A stretch of 64,000 nucleotides of DNA, taken from assembly GCA_964518875.1 (NCBI GenBank), contig CAZFHI010000004.1, forward strand, positions 34,285 through 98,284, written 5' to 3'. The notes below the pieces were generated by a model. It had not been told where the DNA came from. It made no database searches and was given only the letters and a program-made list of their open reading frames with translations. This document shows, one piece after another, positions 33,934 to 42,237 of the stretch (position 1 is the stretch's first letter; each line of letters begins with the position of its first letter). This DNA is from DTU024 sp964518875 (GTDB lineage: Bacteria > Bacillota > Clostridia > Christensenellales > Aristaeellaceae). The translations under genes and the position numbers were made by a program.

Positions 33934-35106
33934 GTGAACATTCAGGAACAATCTCTGCAAAAGCATGAAGAGTGGCAGGGAAAAATAGAAGTTATTTCAA
34001 GAGCGCCCATCACAAACAAAGAAGAGCTTTCTTTAGCTTACACCCCGGGCGTAGCCGCGCCTTGCATTGCCATACATGACGACCCTAAAAAGTCCTTCGC
34101 GCTTACAAGACGCGGCAATCTGGTAGCGGTTATCACAGATGGAAGCGCAGTTTTAGGCCTTGGAAATATTGGCCCCAAAGCGGGAATGCCTGTAATGGAA
34201 GGCAAATGCGCGCTTTTTAAAACATTTGCAGATGTAGACGCTTTTCCTATATGCATTTCTTCGCAGGATACAGATACAATTGTAGAAACAATAGCGAACA
34301 TAGCGGACAGCTTCGGAGGAATAAACCTTGAAGACATTGCGGCTCCCCGTTGCTTTGAGATAGAGAGAAGGCTTAAAGAAAGGCTAAGCATACCTGTATT
34401 TCACGACGACCAGCACGGAACGGCGATAGTTTCAGGCGCCGCGCTTATAAACGCTCTTAAAATTGCTGGTAAAAGGCTATCCGATATTAAAATTGTTATT
34501 AATGGCGCCGGGGCTGCAGGCATTGCTATTGCAAGGCATTTGCTTGCAATGGGCGCTAAAAACATAATATTAGCAGACAGAAAAGGACTTATATACAGCG
34601 GACGAGAAGGCAACAACCAGGCTAAGGAAGAAATTTCCCGCTTAACCAACAGCAAAAAACAAAAAGGTACGCTCGCCGACGGCATGAAAGACGCAGACGT
34701 GTTTTTGGGCGTATCAGCGGCAGGCGCGGTAAGCCAAGACATGGTTCGCTCCATGGCGGAAAATGCGATACTATTTCCCATGGCAAACCCTACGCCGGAA
34801 ATTTTTCCGGACGAAGCAATAGCTGCCGGAGCAAAGGTCGTAGGCACAGGCCGCAGCGACTTTCCTAACCAGATAAACAATGTGCTTGCTTTTCCGGGTA
34901 TATTCAAAGGAGCTATTTCTGTTAGGGCAACGCAGATTAATGACGAGATGTGCATGGCTGCAACCTACGCTATTGCGGACTGCGTAAAAGAAAATGAATT
35001 GTCGCCCGAATATATAATACCGGCGCCCTTTGATAAAAGTGTCGCGTTAAAGGTAACGGAAGCTGTCGCTAAAGCGGCTGTTGAATCAGGCGTGGTAATA
35101 AAGTAA
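33934..35106 (+). CDS. Malic enzyme (malate dehydrogenase, oxaloacetate-decarboxylating)
   Basis: The GTG start follows ACAGGAGG. The 390-residue cytoplasmic enzyme decarboxylates malate to pyruvate with NAD(P). It has SLAYTPGVAAPC near residue 33, VITDGSAVLGLGNIGPKAGMPVMEGK near residue 68 (substrate and metal site), HDDQHGTAIV, the nucleotide motif GAGAAGIA near residue 194 and FPMANPTPEIFPDEA. It is the short bacterial form, without a phosphotransacetylase fusion. It lies 21 bases after the DUF3842 gene, perhaps co-transcribed. Confidence 0.9.
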   Translation: MNIQEQSLQKHEEWQGKIEVISRAPITNKEELSLAYTPGVAAPCIAIHDDPKKSFALTRRGNLVAVITDGSAVLGLGNIGPKAGMPVMEGKCALFKTFADVDAFPICISSQDTDTIVETIANIADSFGGINLEDIAAPRCFEIERRLKERLSIPVFHDDQHGTAIVSGAALINALKIAGKRLSDIKIVINGAGAAGIAIARHLLAMGAKNIILADRKGLIYSGREGNNQAKEEISRLTNSKKQKGTLADGMKDADVFLGVSAAGAVSQDMVRSMAENAILFPMANPTPEIFPDEAIAAGAKVVGTGRSDFPNQINNVLAFPGIFKGAISVRATQINDEMCMAATYAIADCVKENELSPEYIIPAPFDKSVALKVTEAVAKAAVESGVVIK

Positions 35107-35196
35107 AATAAATATTTAATCAATATAATATATTATTTAAATTTTCTGAGTTGAACTAAACTATAGCTTTAATATTAACCATATTAAAAGTAGGGC

Positions 35197-35225
35197 TTTA
35201 CATAAGCTTAAGCTTAGGGTATAAT
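35197..35225 (+). promoter_or_regulatory. Promoter of the RbsBAC-like operon with palindromic spacer
   Basis: TTTACA (35197-35202) and TATAAT (35220-35225) are 17 bases apart. The spacer holds the palindrome AAGCTTAAGCTT, a candidate operator. Confidence 0.75.
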
Positions 35226-35273
35226 GTAAAAAATAAATGGGCGAAGCTCAAAAAATAAGGAGGAAATACTCTG

Positions 35274-36305
35274 ATGAAAAAAACGATTTCACTATTGCTT
35301 GCTTTAGCAATGATGCTGACTGTTGCTTTAAGTCTGGCAGAGGGTGTAAAGCTTGGAATTGTAACGCCGGATGCAGACCATGGCTTTACAGGCGAATCCG
35401 TTGCGCACGCAAGGGCGGAAGCCGAAGCGCTTAAGCAATCCGGCGCTATTGCCGATTACCGTATGGCGGTTGGCAATGAAGCTGCAAAGCAGATTCAGGG
35501 TCTTGATGAAATTATAGCCTGGGGACCGGACGCCATAATGCTCTGGCCTATGGAAGGCGACCAGCTCAGAAGCGCTGCGCAGAGCATAACGGATGAAGGC
35601 ATACCTCTTATTATCTACGATAGGCTCATCGAAAATTTTGACGGCATGGCGGCAGAGATAATGGGAGACAACTATGCAATAGGCAACATGATGGGCGAAT
35701 ATCTTCTCAAGTACTTTGAAGATGAGCTTAAAAATGGAGAAACCATAAGCTATCTGCTGTTTATAGGGGACAGTTCCACCGTTTCCAAGCAACGCACGGA
35801 AGGTATGGAAGAAATACTCAACAAGAGCGAATACAAAGACCAGTTTAAGCAGCTGCAGGAAGGTTTCCAGACAGACTGGTCAAATGCAAAATCACAGGAA
35901 CTTATGGAGAACTGGCTTAATACAGCAGACCCCAAGGCGGTTGAGGACTTGGATCTTATAGTTACCCATGACGATGAAATAGTGGACGGCCTTATGACGG
36001 TCATAAGGAACACGGAAGAGCTTAAGAGCCTGCGCCTGCTTACGTCAGTAGGCGGAAGGCGCGAGACCCTTGCCACTTTCGATACTGTAGAAAAACCAGA
36101 ACTTGTTACTTACTTCTTCAGCCCGTCAATGGTGCGTGAAGCAATACGCCTTGCAGTTGCTGCGGCTAAAGGAGAAACTTACCAGGGAGAAGAAATCAAC
36201 GGGCAGCTTTTCCTTATACCTACCATAGAGATTGATAAAAACACTGTTGAAGATTATCGCACCAGCCAGGATTATATAGACCGTTACTCGATTTTTGAAG
36301 ACTGA
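35274..36305 (+). CDS. Sugar ABC transporter substrate-binding protein (RbsB/Peripla_BP_4 family)
   Basis: The 343-residue product has a Sec signal peptide (MKKTISLLLALAMMLTVALSLA). Its binding fold starts VKLGIVTPDADHGFTGESV near residue 24, with IIAWGPDAIMLWPMEGDQL and PLIIYDRLI strands and a C-terminal EINGQLFLIPTIEIDK. It captures a pentose- or hexose-like sugar for the transporter encoded next. ATG follows TAAGGAGG. A hairpin of 11 pairs separates it from the ATPase gene. The ligand is not predictable. Confidence 0.84.
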   Translation: MKKTISLLLALAMMLTVALSLAEGVKLGIVTPDADHGFTGESVAHARAEAEALKQSGAIADYRMAVGNEAAKQIQGLDEIIAWGPDAIMLWPMEGDQLRSAAQSITDEGIPLIIYDRLIENFDGMAAEIMGDNYAIGNMMGEYLLKYFEDELKNGETISYLLFIGDSSTVSKQRTEGMEEILNKSEYKDQFKQLQEGFQTDWSNAKSQELMENWLNTADPKAVEDLDLIVTHDDEIVDGLMTVIRNTEELKSLRLLTSVGGRRETLATFDTVEKPELVTYFFSPSMVREAIRLAVAAAKGETYQGEEINGQLFLIPTIEIDKNTVEDYRTSQDYIDRYSIFED

Positions 36306-36312
36306 TTTTTTC

Positions 36313-36338
36313 GGCAGCCCCGAATTATCGGGGCTGCC
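36313..36338 (+). terminator. Intercistronic hairpin after the sugar-binding protein gene
   Basis: Perfect stem GGCAGCCCCGA/TCGGGGCTGCC with loop ATTA and no T-tract afterwards. It probably acts as a partial terminator or RNA-stability hairpin that keeps the binding protein in excess over the ATPase. Confidence 0.6.
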
Positions 36339-36357
36339 ATGATAATGAGGGGATATA

Positions 36358-37857
36358 TTGCTCGCACGTTTACAGGACATAGTTGTAGATTTTGGCGCGG
36401 TACGCGCTGTAAACCATGTGGATTTTTCTCTTGAAGCAGGGGAAATTAAAGCGCTTCTTGGAGAAAACGGGGCAGGAAAGTCCACTTTGATGAATGTTTT
36501 TGCAGGCACGTTTAAGCCTGACAGCGGCAAAATATTCATCAAAGGTGAAGAAGTAAGCTTTTCAAATACTATGCAGGCTATGCAGAAGGGTATACGCCTT
36601 ATACATCAGGAGCTTAACCTATGTGAGGATCTGAAAGTATATGAAAACCTGTTTCTTTCCCAGGAAATACCAGCCGCTTTTGGCCTGCTCAATGAAAAGG
36701 ATATGATTAAGCGATCGGAAGAAGTGTTTAATCGTATGGGCGTTTCAATAGATCCAAGGTCCCTGACAGCAAAACTGCATACCGCTGAAAAACAACTGGT
36801 TGAAATTGCTCGTGCTCTTCTTTTCAGGTGCGATATAATTATAATGGATGAGCCCACTACTGCGCTTGGCAGCAAAGAGATACATAAGCTTTTTAATATT
36901 ATGCGCACATTAAAGCGGCAGGGAGTGGGTTTTGTATATATTTCGCATAAAATGCCTGAAATTTTTGAAATATGCGACAGCTATACCGTAATGCGTGACG
37001 GCAAATGGATTGCCGACGGCAAAATAAAAGATACCAATGAAAAGCAGATCGCAGACATGATGACAGGGCGTACGCTTCTTACTGAAGACTTTACCGGCCG
37101 CTTATCCCATGTGCAAAAAGATGTTGTTTTAAGCGTAGACAACCTTTTTTGTGAAGGATGCGAAGATATTTCCTTTAACCTGCATAAAGGTGAAATACTT
37201 GCTGTTACCGGTCTGCAGGGCTCCGGCAGGGACCAGCTTGCAGACGCGCTTTTTGGTGTTATACCTTATAGCGGCAGCATTACAAAGCAAGGAAAACTAA
37301 TAAAAGGCAATGTGAAGCATTTTCTTAAAAGCGGAATTGCAATGGTGCCGCGCAACAGAAAGGAACGCGGCATATTAAACGACTTGAGCATATTGGATAA
37401 TCTTTCGATGGGCTTTATTAACACGCGCTTTAAAGGCCTTTTGATAAGCCCGGGCCAGGAAAAGCTGCGTTTTAAAAAGCGCAGGGAGCAGCTTAACATA
37501 AAAGCGGAAAATCCAAATTTGCCTATAACTTCTCTTTCCGGCGGCAACCAGCAGAAGGTTATTTTGGGACGCTGGCTTGAATCTGACGCAGATGTGCTGC
37601 TTTTTGACAATCCTACTCAAGGCATAGATATAGGCACAAAATATGAAATTTATAAATTAATGCTTTCGCTTGCTGAGCATGGCAAATCTATAATCATGTT
37701 TTCAGCTGAGTTTGCTGAAATATTAAAAGTAGCGGACCGCTGCCTCATTATGTATCGCGGGCAGGAAAACGTTATTTTGCCAAGGGAAAGCATTACAGAA
37801 GAAGCCCTTATGTATTATTCAACAGGGGCAGGTTTAGAGGTAAAAGCTGATGCCTGA
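36358..37857 (+). CDS. Sugar ABC transporter ATP-binding protein (tandem ATPase, RbsA/MglA type)
   Basis: The TTG start follows GAGGGG. The 499-residue protein has two ATPase domains. The first has Walker A GENGAGKST near residue 37, signature LHTAEKQLVEIARAL and Walker B IIIMDEPTTALG. The second has a degenerate Walker A (GLQGSGRDQ), signature LSGGNQQKV and Walker B LLFDNPTQGID. This asymmetric pattern is typical of RbsA/MglA. It drives uptake with the neighbouring permease and binding protein. Confidence 0.88.
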   Translation: MLARLQDIVVDFGAVRAVNHVDFSLEAGEIKALLGENGAGKSTLMNVFAGTFKPDSGKIFIKGEEVSFSNTMQAMQKGIRLIHQELNLCEDLKVYENLFLSQEIPAAFGLLNEKDMIKRSEEVFNRMGVSIDPRSLTAKLHTAEKQLVEIARALLFRCDIIIMDEPTTALGSKEIHKLFNIMRTLKRQGVGFVYISHKMPEIFEICDSYTVMRDGKWIADGKIKDTNEKQIADMMTGRTLLTEDFTGRLSHVQKDVVLSVDNLFCEGCEDISFNLHKGEILAVTGLQGSGRDQLADALFGVIPYSGSITKQGKLIKGNVKHFLKSGIAMVPRNRKERGILNDLSILDNLSMGFINTRFKGLLISPGQEKLRFKKRREQLNIKAENPNLPITSLSGGNQQKVILGRWLESDADVLLFDNPTQGIDIGTKYEIYKLMLSLAEHGKSIIMFSAEFAEILKVADRCLIMYRGQENVILPRESITEEALMYYSTGAGLEVKADA

Positions 37858-38842
37858 ACAGAACAAAAACACAACTTCTTTTTTAAAAAAACTTTTTACT
37901 GAGTACAGCTACGTAGTATCCTTTGTGCTTATACTTATTATCGCTATTTCAGTAAACCCTTATTTTTTCCGATGGAGAAATATATCAAACATTTTTACAC
38001 AGTCCGCGACCACAACGGGGCTTATAGCCCTTGGCATGACAATGGTAATATGCGCGGGGCAGATAGACATTTCCGTTGGGGCGCAGGTCGCGCTTATTTC
38101 AGGATTCGGAATAGAAGTTCTGAATGCCACGCAGAGCATATGGCTTATGCTCCTTTTTTGCATGGCTCTTGGTACTGCGATAGGCGCGTTTAACGGCGTT
38201 TTGGTTGCAAAGGGCAAAATGCCTGCCATGATTGCAACGTTAGCTGTTCAAACGTCCGCCCGCGCCATTATAAACCATTTTGGACAGGGCGGGCCGTTTA
38301 CTGTGGCGGAAGGCAATGCAAATGCTCCATTTTATGAAAGCTTCAGGAAGGTTGCTTCAGGCGGCATAGACATAGGCGTAAAAATAAACTATCCCATGAT
38401 AATTTTTATAGCAATGAGCATTATATTTGGGATAATTATGCGCCGTACTAAGCTGGGCAAGCATATCTACGCAGTTGGCAGCAACGAAGTTTCAGCAAAA
38501 ATGGCAGGTGTAAACGTTGATAATACTAAAATAGCGGTTTTTGCCTTTATAGGACTTATGTGCGGTATTACAAGCTGGCTTTATTCCTCAAGGCTTATGG
38601 CTGTGGCTGCAGCAAACGCAGGCAATCAGTTTGAAATGGATGCGATTGCGGCTGTCGCCATAGGCGGGGCGAGCATGTCCGGAGGACGCGGAAAAATAAT
38701 AGGAACATTTTTAGGCGTGCTGATGTTTAAAATAATAAATAATACACTGGTTGCGGCAAATGTGCCTACGTTCTTAACCGGCGCTATATCAGGAGCTATT
38801 ATAATAGTAGCAGTGCTGCTTCAAAGCAAAAGAGAAAAATAA
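37850..38842 (+). CDS. Sugar ABC transporter permease (RbsC/MglC type)
   Basis: The start overlaps the ATPase gene's end by eight bases. The 330-residue protein has 8-10 membrane segments and the family segments GLIALGMTMVICAGQIDISVGAQVALI near residue 58 and GKMPAMIATLAVQT near residue 121. The C-terminal DAIAAVAIGGASMSGGRGKIIGT matches the ribose/galactose permease motif. It builds the channel of the importer. Confidence 0.88.
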   Translation: MPEQNKNTTSFLKKLFTEYSYVVSFVLILIIAISVNPYFFRWRNISNIFTQSATTTGLIALGMTMVICAGQIDISVGAQVALISGFGIEVLNATQSIWLMLLFCMALGTAIGAFNGVLVAKGKMPAMIATLAVQTSARAIINHFGQGGPFTVAEGNANAPFYESFRKVASGGIDIGVKINYPMIIFIAMSIIFGIIMRRTKLGKHIYAVGSNEVSAKMAGVNVDNTKIAVFAFIGLMCGITSWLYSSRLMAVAAANAGNQFEMDAIAAVAIGGASMSGGRGKIIGTFLGVLMFKIINNTLVAANVPTFLTGAISGAIIIVAVLLQSKREK

Positions 38843-38862
38843 ACATAGCAGGGAGGAATACA

Positions 38863-39915
38863 ATGTATTATGCAGGCATTATAGGCTGCGGAAAAATTGC
38901 GGAATTAAGGCATGCGCCTGAATACCTTGAAACTCAGGGAGTAAAAATTGCGGGCTTTTATGATAAAAGTTTTGACAGAGCCAAAAGGCTTGCCCATATG
39001 TTCGGCGGAAAGGCCTATAAAAATGTTGAAGAGCTTCTTGCGGACAGCCGCATAAACCTTGTAAGCGTATGCACTGCAAATACGAGCCATGCAGAGGACA
39101 CGCTGCGAGCGCTTAAGGCAAAAAAACATGTAATAGTTGAAAAGCCTATGGCCGTCAGCCTTAAAGAATGTGAAGATATGGTCTTAACTGCGAAAAGCGA
39201 AAACAGACATCTGCTTTTAGGACATAATCAGTTGTTTGCCGGAGGGCATGTGAAAGCAAAACAGCTTATAGATTTAGGCGTTATAGGCAAACCGCTTGTG
39301 TTCCGCACGGTGTTTGGGCATCCGGGGCCTGAATGCTGGACGGATAACCCAAACAGCTGGTTTATTTCAAAGGAACGCGCATTTTTTGGTGTTCTGGGAG
39401 ATCTGGGTATACACAAGGTAGACCTTATGCAATATCTGCTTGACGACGTAATAGTTTCCGTCAGCGCCGATACTTCCACATTGGATAAACAGAACCCTGA
39501 CGGCTCATTTATAAACGTTGAAGATAATGCGCAGGCGCTGCTTAAAACAGCCAAAGGCGTTCACGGCACGTTGCAGGTCAGCTGGACTTACTATTCCGGG
39601 GAAGAAAACTCAACGCGTATTTATGGCACGAAAGGGCTTATACGCCTCTATGACGATCCCGAGTATTCTGTTATAGTTCAGGAAAAAAACGGAAATATTA
39701 CTAAAATGAAAATCGACGCGCTTACCTCTAACGAGGAACAAAATGCCGGCAGACGCACAAGTACAGGAATAATTAAAGAATTTGTAGATGCCGTGCACGA
39801 GGACAGACCGTCACGCGCCGACGGCGTGCAAGCGCTTAAGGCTATGCGCGTTGTTTTTGCTGCAATAGAGTCAGTAAAAACCGGCAAAGAAATTTCCGTT
39901 GTGCAAAATATCTGA
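38863..39915 (+). CDS. Gfo/Idh/MocA family oxidoreductase
   Basis: The 350-residue NAD(P)-dependent dehydrogenase has an N-terminal Rossmann fold (YYAGIIGCGKIAELRHAPEY), the EKPMA motif near residue 95 (catalytic Lys) and a C-terminal alpha/beta domain with GDLGIHKVDLMQYLL (His near residue 185). Such enzymes oxidise or isomerise sugars and polyols. Last in the sugar-import operon, it probably acts on the imported sugar. Confidence 0.85.
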   Translation: MYYAGIIGCGKIAELRHAPEYLETQGVKIAGFYDKSFDRAKRLAHMFGGKAYKNVEELLADSRINLVSVCTANTSHAEDTLRALKAKKHVIVEKPMAVSLKECEDMVLTAKSENRHLLLGHNQLFAGGHVKAKQLIDLGVIGKPLVFRTVFGHPGPECWTDNPNSWFISKERAFFGVLGDLGIHKVDLMQYLLDDVIVSVSADTSTLDKQNPDGSFINVEDNAQALLKTAKGVHGTLQVSWTYYSGEENSTRIYGTKGLIRLYDDPEYSVIVQEKNGNITKMKIDALTSNEEQNAGRRTSTGIIKEFVDAVHEDRPSRADGVQALKAMRVVFAAIESVKTGKEISVVQNI

Positions 39916-39970
39916 CGCTTTGCCGCTGCAAGGAAAAACTCTATAAACTATTAAATAAAACAAACTTAAA

Positions 39971-39995
39971 ACAGGCTTACACGTTAAGCCTGTTT
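39971..39995. terminator. Terminator, original 3' end shared with the CEOS-like gene
   Basis: ACAGGCTTA-CACGT-TAAGCCTGT is a perfect nine-base stem with a T-run on the right and an A-run on the left. Bases 39976-39995 repeat exactly at 40194-40213, where the same sequence holds the stop codon of the minus-strand CEOS-like gene. The stem thus looks like that gene's original terminator, now separated from it by the inserted element. It may also end the plus-strand sugar operon. Confidence 0.7.
39976..39995. repeat. 20-bp direct repeat, left copy
   Basis: Identical to 40194-40213; it flanks the 198-base element on its left and lies within a terminator stem. Confidence 0.85.
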
Positions 39996-40193
39996 AGTTT
40001 GTAGACAAAGTAATATTAAAGAGTCAAGGGTAAAGCCGCCTAAGTCTAATCAAGACCAGCGAAGTACTATATTAGCGAGACATTGCGTAGCAATGTATTA
40101 CTTTCATTTTCTTGCATATTAAGCGTAAGCGTTTAATCGAAAATGTCTCTCGACAAAGCGCTCGTTGGCATCTTGTCGACACTTTCAAGCAGC
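39996..40193. mobile_element. ~198-bp non-coding element flanked by 20-bp direct repeats
   Basis: Exact 20-base direct repeats CTTACACGTTAAGCCTGTTT lie at 39976-39995 and 40194-40213. Between them are 198 bases with no gene, and imperfect terminal inverted repeats (TTTGTAGACAAAG left; the complement of CTTGTCGACACTT right). Internal hairpins include ACATTGC-GTA-GCAATGT and GACAA...TTGTC. The sequence aligns with the diverged copy near 1144-1328. This fits insertion of a small non-autonomous element with target duplication into the terminator of the CEOS-like gene. A simple segmental duplication is the alternative. Confidence 0.6.
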
Positions 40194-40213
40194 CTTACAC
40201 GTTAAGCCTGTTT
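40194..40213. repeat. 20-bp direct repeat, right copy
   Basis: Identical to 39976-39995. It contains the minus-strand stop codon (40195-40197) and last codons of the CEOS-like gene, so the right side marks the gene-proximal edge of the insertion. The downstream terminator arm is lost here, since GGCTG follows TAA where the left copy continues GCCTG. Confidence 0.85.
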
Positions 40214-41163
40214 TGCTTAAACTGTTGCTTAACTGTATTATCAAGTATTTTGCCATCTTTAATTATAATGGCTTTTCTAAGCGGTGCGTTTAACTTACCG
40301 CTAATCAGTTGTTCAAGATAAGGAAGGATCAGCTTTGAAGTATCCTTAGTAAAGCTCTTATAGAAAAGGCTTGGCGTGTGGTCTACGGCATAGTGCATTA
40401 TTCCATCCACCATATATACGGGTTTATCCATGTTTGTTGGGCGGCTGGTTTCTATTGCGCCTGCCTCATCACAGCTTACATCAATTATCATTGAGCCTTT
40501 TTTCATCTTTTTAAGGTCTTCTCTTGAAATAAGGTGCACGCCTGCGCTCATATCCCATAAAACGCAGTTGCATACTATGTCGTAATGATGAATTTCGTCT
40601 ATAAGGTGCGTTGCAGAACGGCGGCTGTACTGCATAACCATAGCGCCTAATCGATTAAAAACCTTAGTCGCTCCTCTTGCTGTGTTGCCTCTGCCTATAA
40701 CCGCAACTTTAGTTTCATAAGGCACGCGGCCATAAAGCAAATATGCATGCATTACAGCAGCCTCTCCGGCGAGCTCGTTGTTGCGCCAAAATACGTTCCG
40801 GCCGTGCGCATACATGTTTTCCCAGGCTATCGCATCTACATGGTTTTTAAGCATAGTGCTTGTACGCTCAGGATTTTGCGCGGCGTGTATCCAGCCGAAT
40901 ACTGTCTGGTTTTTAAGTCTGTCAAGGTGCTTTGAATCTCCTATTTTTGGATCGCATATTATATCCTGTTTGAGCACAACATCCAAGGGGCATACGTTGC
41001 AGCCGGCGTTTTTATATTCTTTATCCTCTATGCCAAGTACTTCGCCATAGCCTGTTTCTATATAAACATTTTCAGGCTTTGAAAGCTTAGAAGCTTCCCT
41101 TGGGAGAATAATCCTTCTCTTTTCAAATTCTTTTGTACTTATAATAAAACCTAAAGTAGGCAT
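40195..41163 (-). CDS. N5-(carboxyethyl)ornithine synthase-like protein (AlaDH/PNT family)
   Basis: The start MPTLGF at 41163 follows AGAGAGGAG; the frame's earlier ATG is upstream of this site. The 322-residue protein has an N-terminal AlaDH/PNT domain (LGFIISTKEFEKRRIILPREA near residue 5) and a central NAD-binding Rossmann fold with VIGRGNTARGA near residue 155. A His-rich HHYDIVCNCVLWDM and DVSCDEAGAIE follow. The best match I recognise is N5-(carboxyethyl)ornithine synthase, which reductively joins pyruvate to ornithine or lysine side-chain amines. A plain opine-type or saccharopine dehydrogenase is possible. Its own terminator appears displaced by the inserted element. Confidence 0.65.
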   Translation of the reverse strand: MPTLGFIISTKEFEKRRIILPREASKLSKPENVYIETGYGEVLGIEDKEYKNAGCNVCPLDVVLKQDIICDPKIGDSKHLDRLKNQTVFGWIHAAQNPERTSTMLKNHVDAIAWENMYAHGRNVFWRNNELAGEAAVMHAYLLYGRVPYETKVAVIGRGNTARGATKVFNRLGAMVMQYSRRSATHLIDEIHHYDIVCNCVLWDMSAGVHLISREDLKKMKKGSMIIDVSCDEAGAIETSRPTNMDKPVYMVDGIMHYAVDHTPSLFYKSFTKDTSKLILPYLEQLISGKLNAPLRKAIIIKDGKILDNTVKQQFKQNRLNV

Positions 41164-41277
41164 ATATAATACTCCTCTCTTTTTAAAAATGAATAAATAT
41201 ATATTGCAGAGCATGCAGTTAATAATGCTTAATTGGGCTTAAAACAGCACGACACAATATACTCATGCTAACAAAAA

Positions 41278-41307
41278 CGCTCCCGATGTGCAAGCGGGAG
41301 CGTTTTT
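41278..41307. terminator. Terminator between ECF S component and CEOS-like genes
   Basis: CGCTCCCG/CGGGAGCG stem (41278-41285 and 41295-41302) with an A-run on the left (T-run on the minus strand) ends the minus-strand S-component transcript. Confidence 0.85.
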
Positions 41308-41321
41308 GTGGATATGAATTA

Positions 41322-41894
41322 TTATTTTTCTGTATTATTTTTTTTACTCTTGTATAATACGCCGTTTTTTTCAAGCGTAGGCTTAAGCGCATAATATGCA
41401 AGAGGCGCTACAAGCACAGCAAAAGCCCCGTTTACTATTGAAGCTAAGAAATAAGTCAGCAGGGTAGGGCCTATTGTGTCCACAGGAACCTGGCCTATAA
41501 AGCGCATCTGTATAAAGCTCTTAAAAATGTATAGTGCAATATATACTAAAGCGCCTATCAGACACGAAAAATAAACCCATTTTTTACTGCCTGATGCATT
41601 CTTTTTGTAAATCAACAATCCGCATGCGACAGCCATTGCGGCCTTGTTAATAAAAGTTACCCACCATTCTGCGGCATATGCCGGAAATGTAAGGTCAAAC
41701 AGGGCAGAACCAAGTCCTGCTGCAATTCCTCCGTTTATCGGTCCTAAAAGCATACCTGACAGCAGGCATACGGCGTTTGCAATGTGTATTCGGCTTTGCC
41801 CTATAGGAAAGCTTACATAGTTTGAAGCAAACACCAGCGCTGCCAGCAATGCGGTAAACACTAACTTACTTGTATTGCTTTGTTTTTGTACCAT
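41322..41894 (-). CDS. ECF transporter S component, substrate unknown
   Basis: The 190-residue membrane protein has about six hydrophobic segments and the S-component N-terminal pattern LVFTALLAALVFASNYVSFPIGQSRIHIANAVCLLSGMLLGPINGG. The ARVASNxV-type and LGPxxGxxxGLG features match ECF S components of the general family. A Glu-Trp-Trp (AAEWWVTFINKA) near residue 75 may line the ligand site. ATG follows GGGGGAG. No riboswitch is seen upstream, so the vitamin cannot be named. Confidence 0.8.
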   Translation of the reverse strand: MVQKQSNTSKLVFTALLAALVFASNYVSFPIGQSRIHIANAVCLLSGMLLGPINGGIAAGLGSALFDLTFPAYAAEWWVTFINKAAMAVACGLLIYKKNASGSKKWVYFSCLIGALVYIALYIFKSFIQMRFIGQVPVDTIGPTLLTYFLASIVNGAFAVLVAPLAYYALKPTLEKNGVLYKSKKNNTEK

Positions 41895-42237
41895 TTTGTA
41901 CTCCCCCTTTAGCGATTATATTATCACAAATGCAAGCTTTGTAAAGAGGCGATGTAATCTTTTTCTATTGACAATGAAAAAACAAATTTAAAACAGAATA
42001 ATTCGCCCGCACGCATTAACATAAACGTCCGCATCAACATAAATAATATATTTTATTTATTATAAATATATAGATAATCAAAAATATTGACAACTTAACG
42101 TATTTGAATTAAACTCTATCCAATGTCAGTTATATTTTGGATGTCTAAACATACAAATTATTGATATATTTCCATTCTTTTATTCAGTGTTATTTAACGG
42201 CGATTAAGCCGTAATATTTTCAAGGAGGAAATGTGAA
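41895..42237. other. AT-rich intergenic region with divergent promoters
   Basis: The left part carries a minus-strand TATAAT (near 41915-41920) for the S-component gene. The right part holds the sugar operon promoter and, before its ribosome-binding site, an inverted repeat ACGGC/GCCGT (about 42195-42214) that could be a hairpin or operator. No gene is seen. Confidence 0.55.
42087..42115 (+). promoter_or_regulatory. Promoter of the second sugar operon
   Basis: TTGACA (42087-42092) and TAAACT (42110-42115) are 17 bases apart, about 120 bases upstream of the binding-protein gene. Confidence 0.6.

Noticed and set aside
39996..40193. The 198-base element as a small protein gene or tRNA
   Set aside because: No frame with start, ribosome-binding site and stop fits, and no cloverleaf is found.
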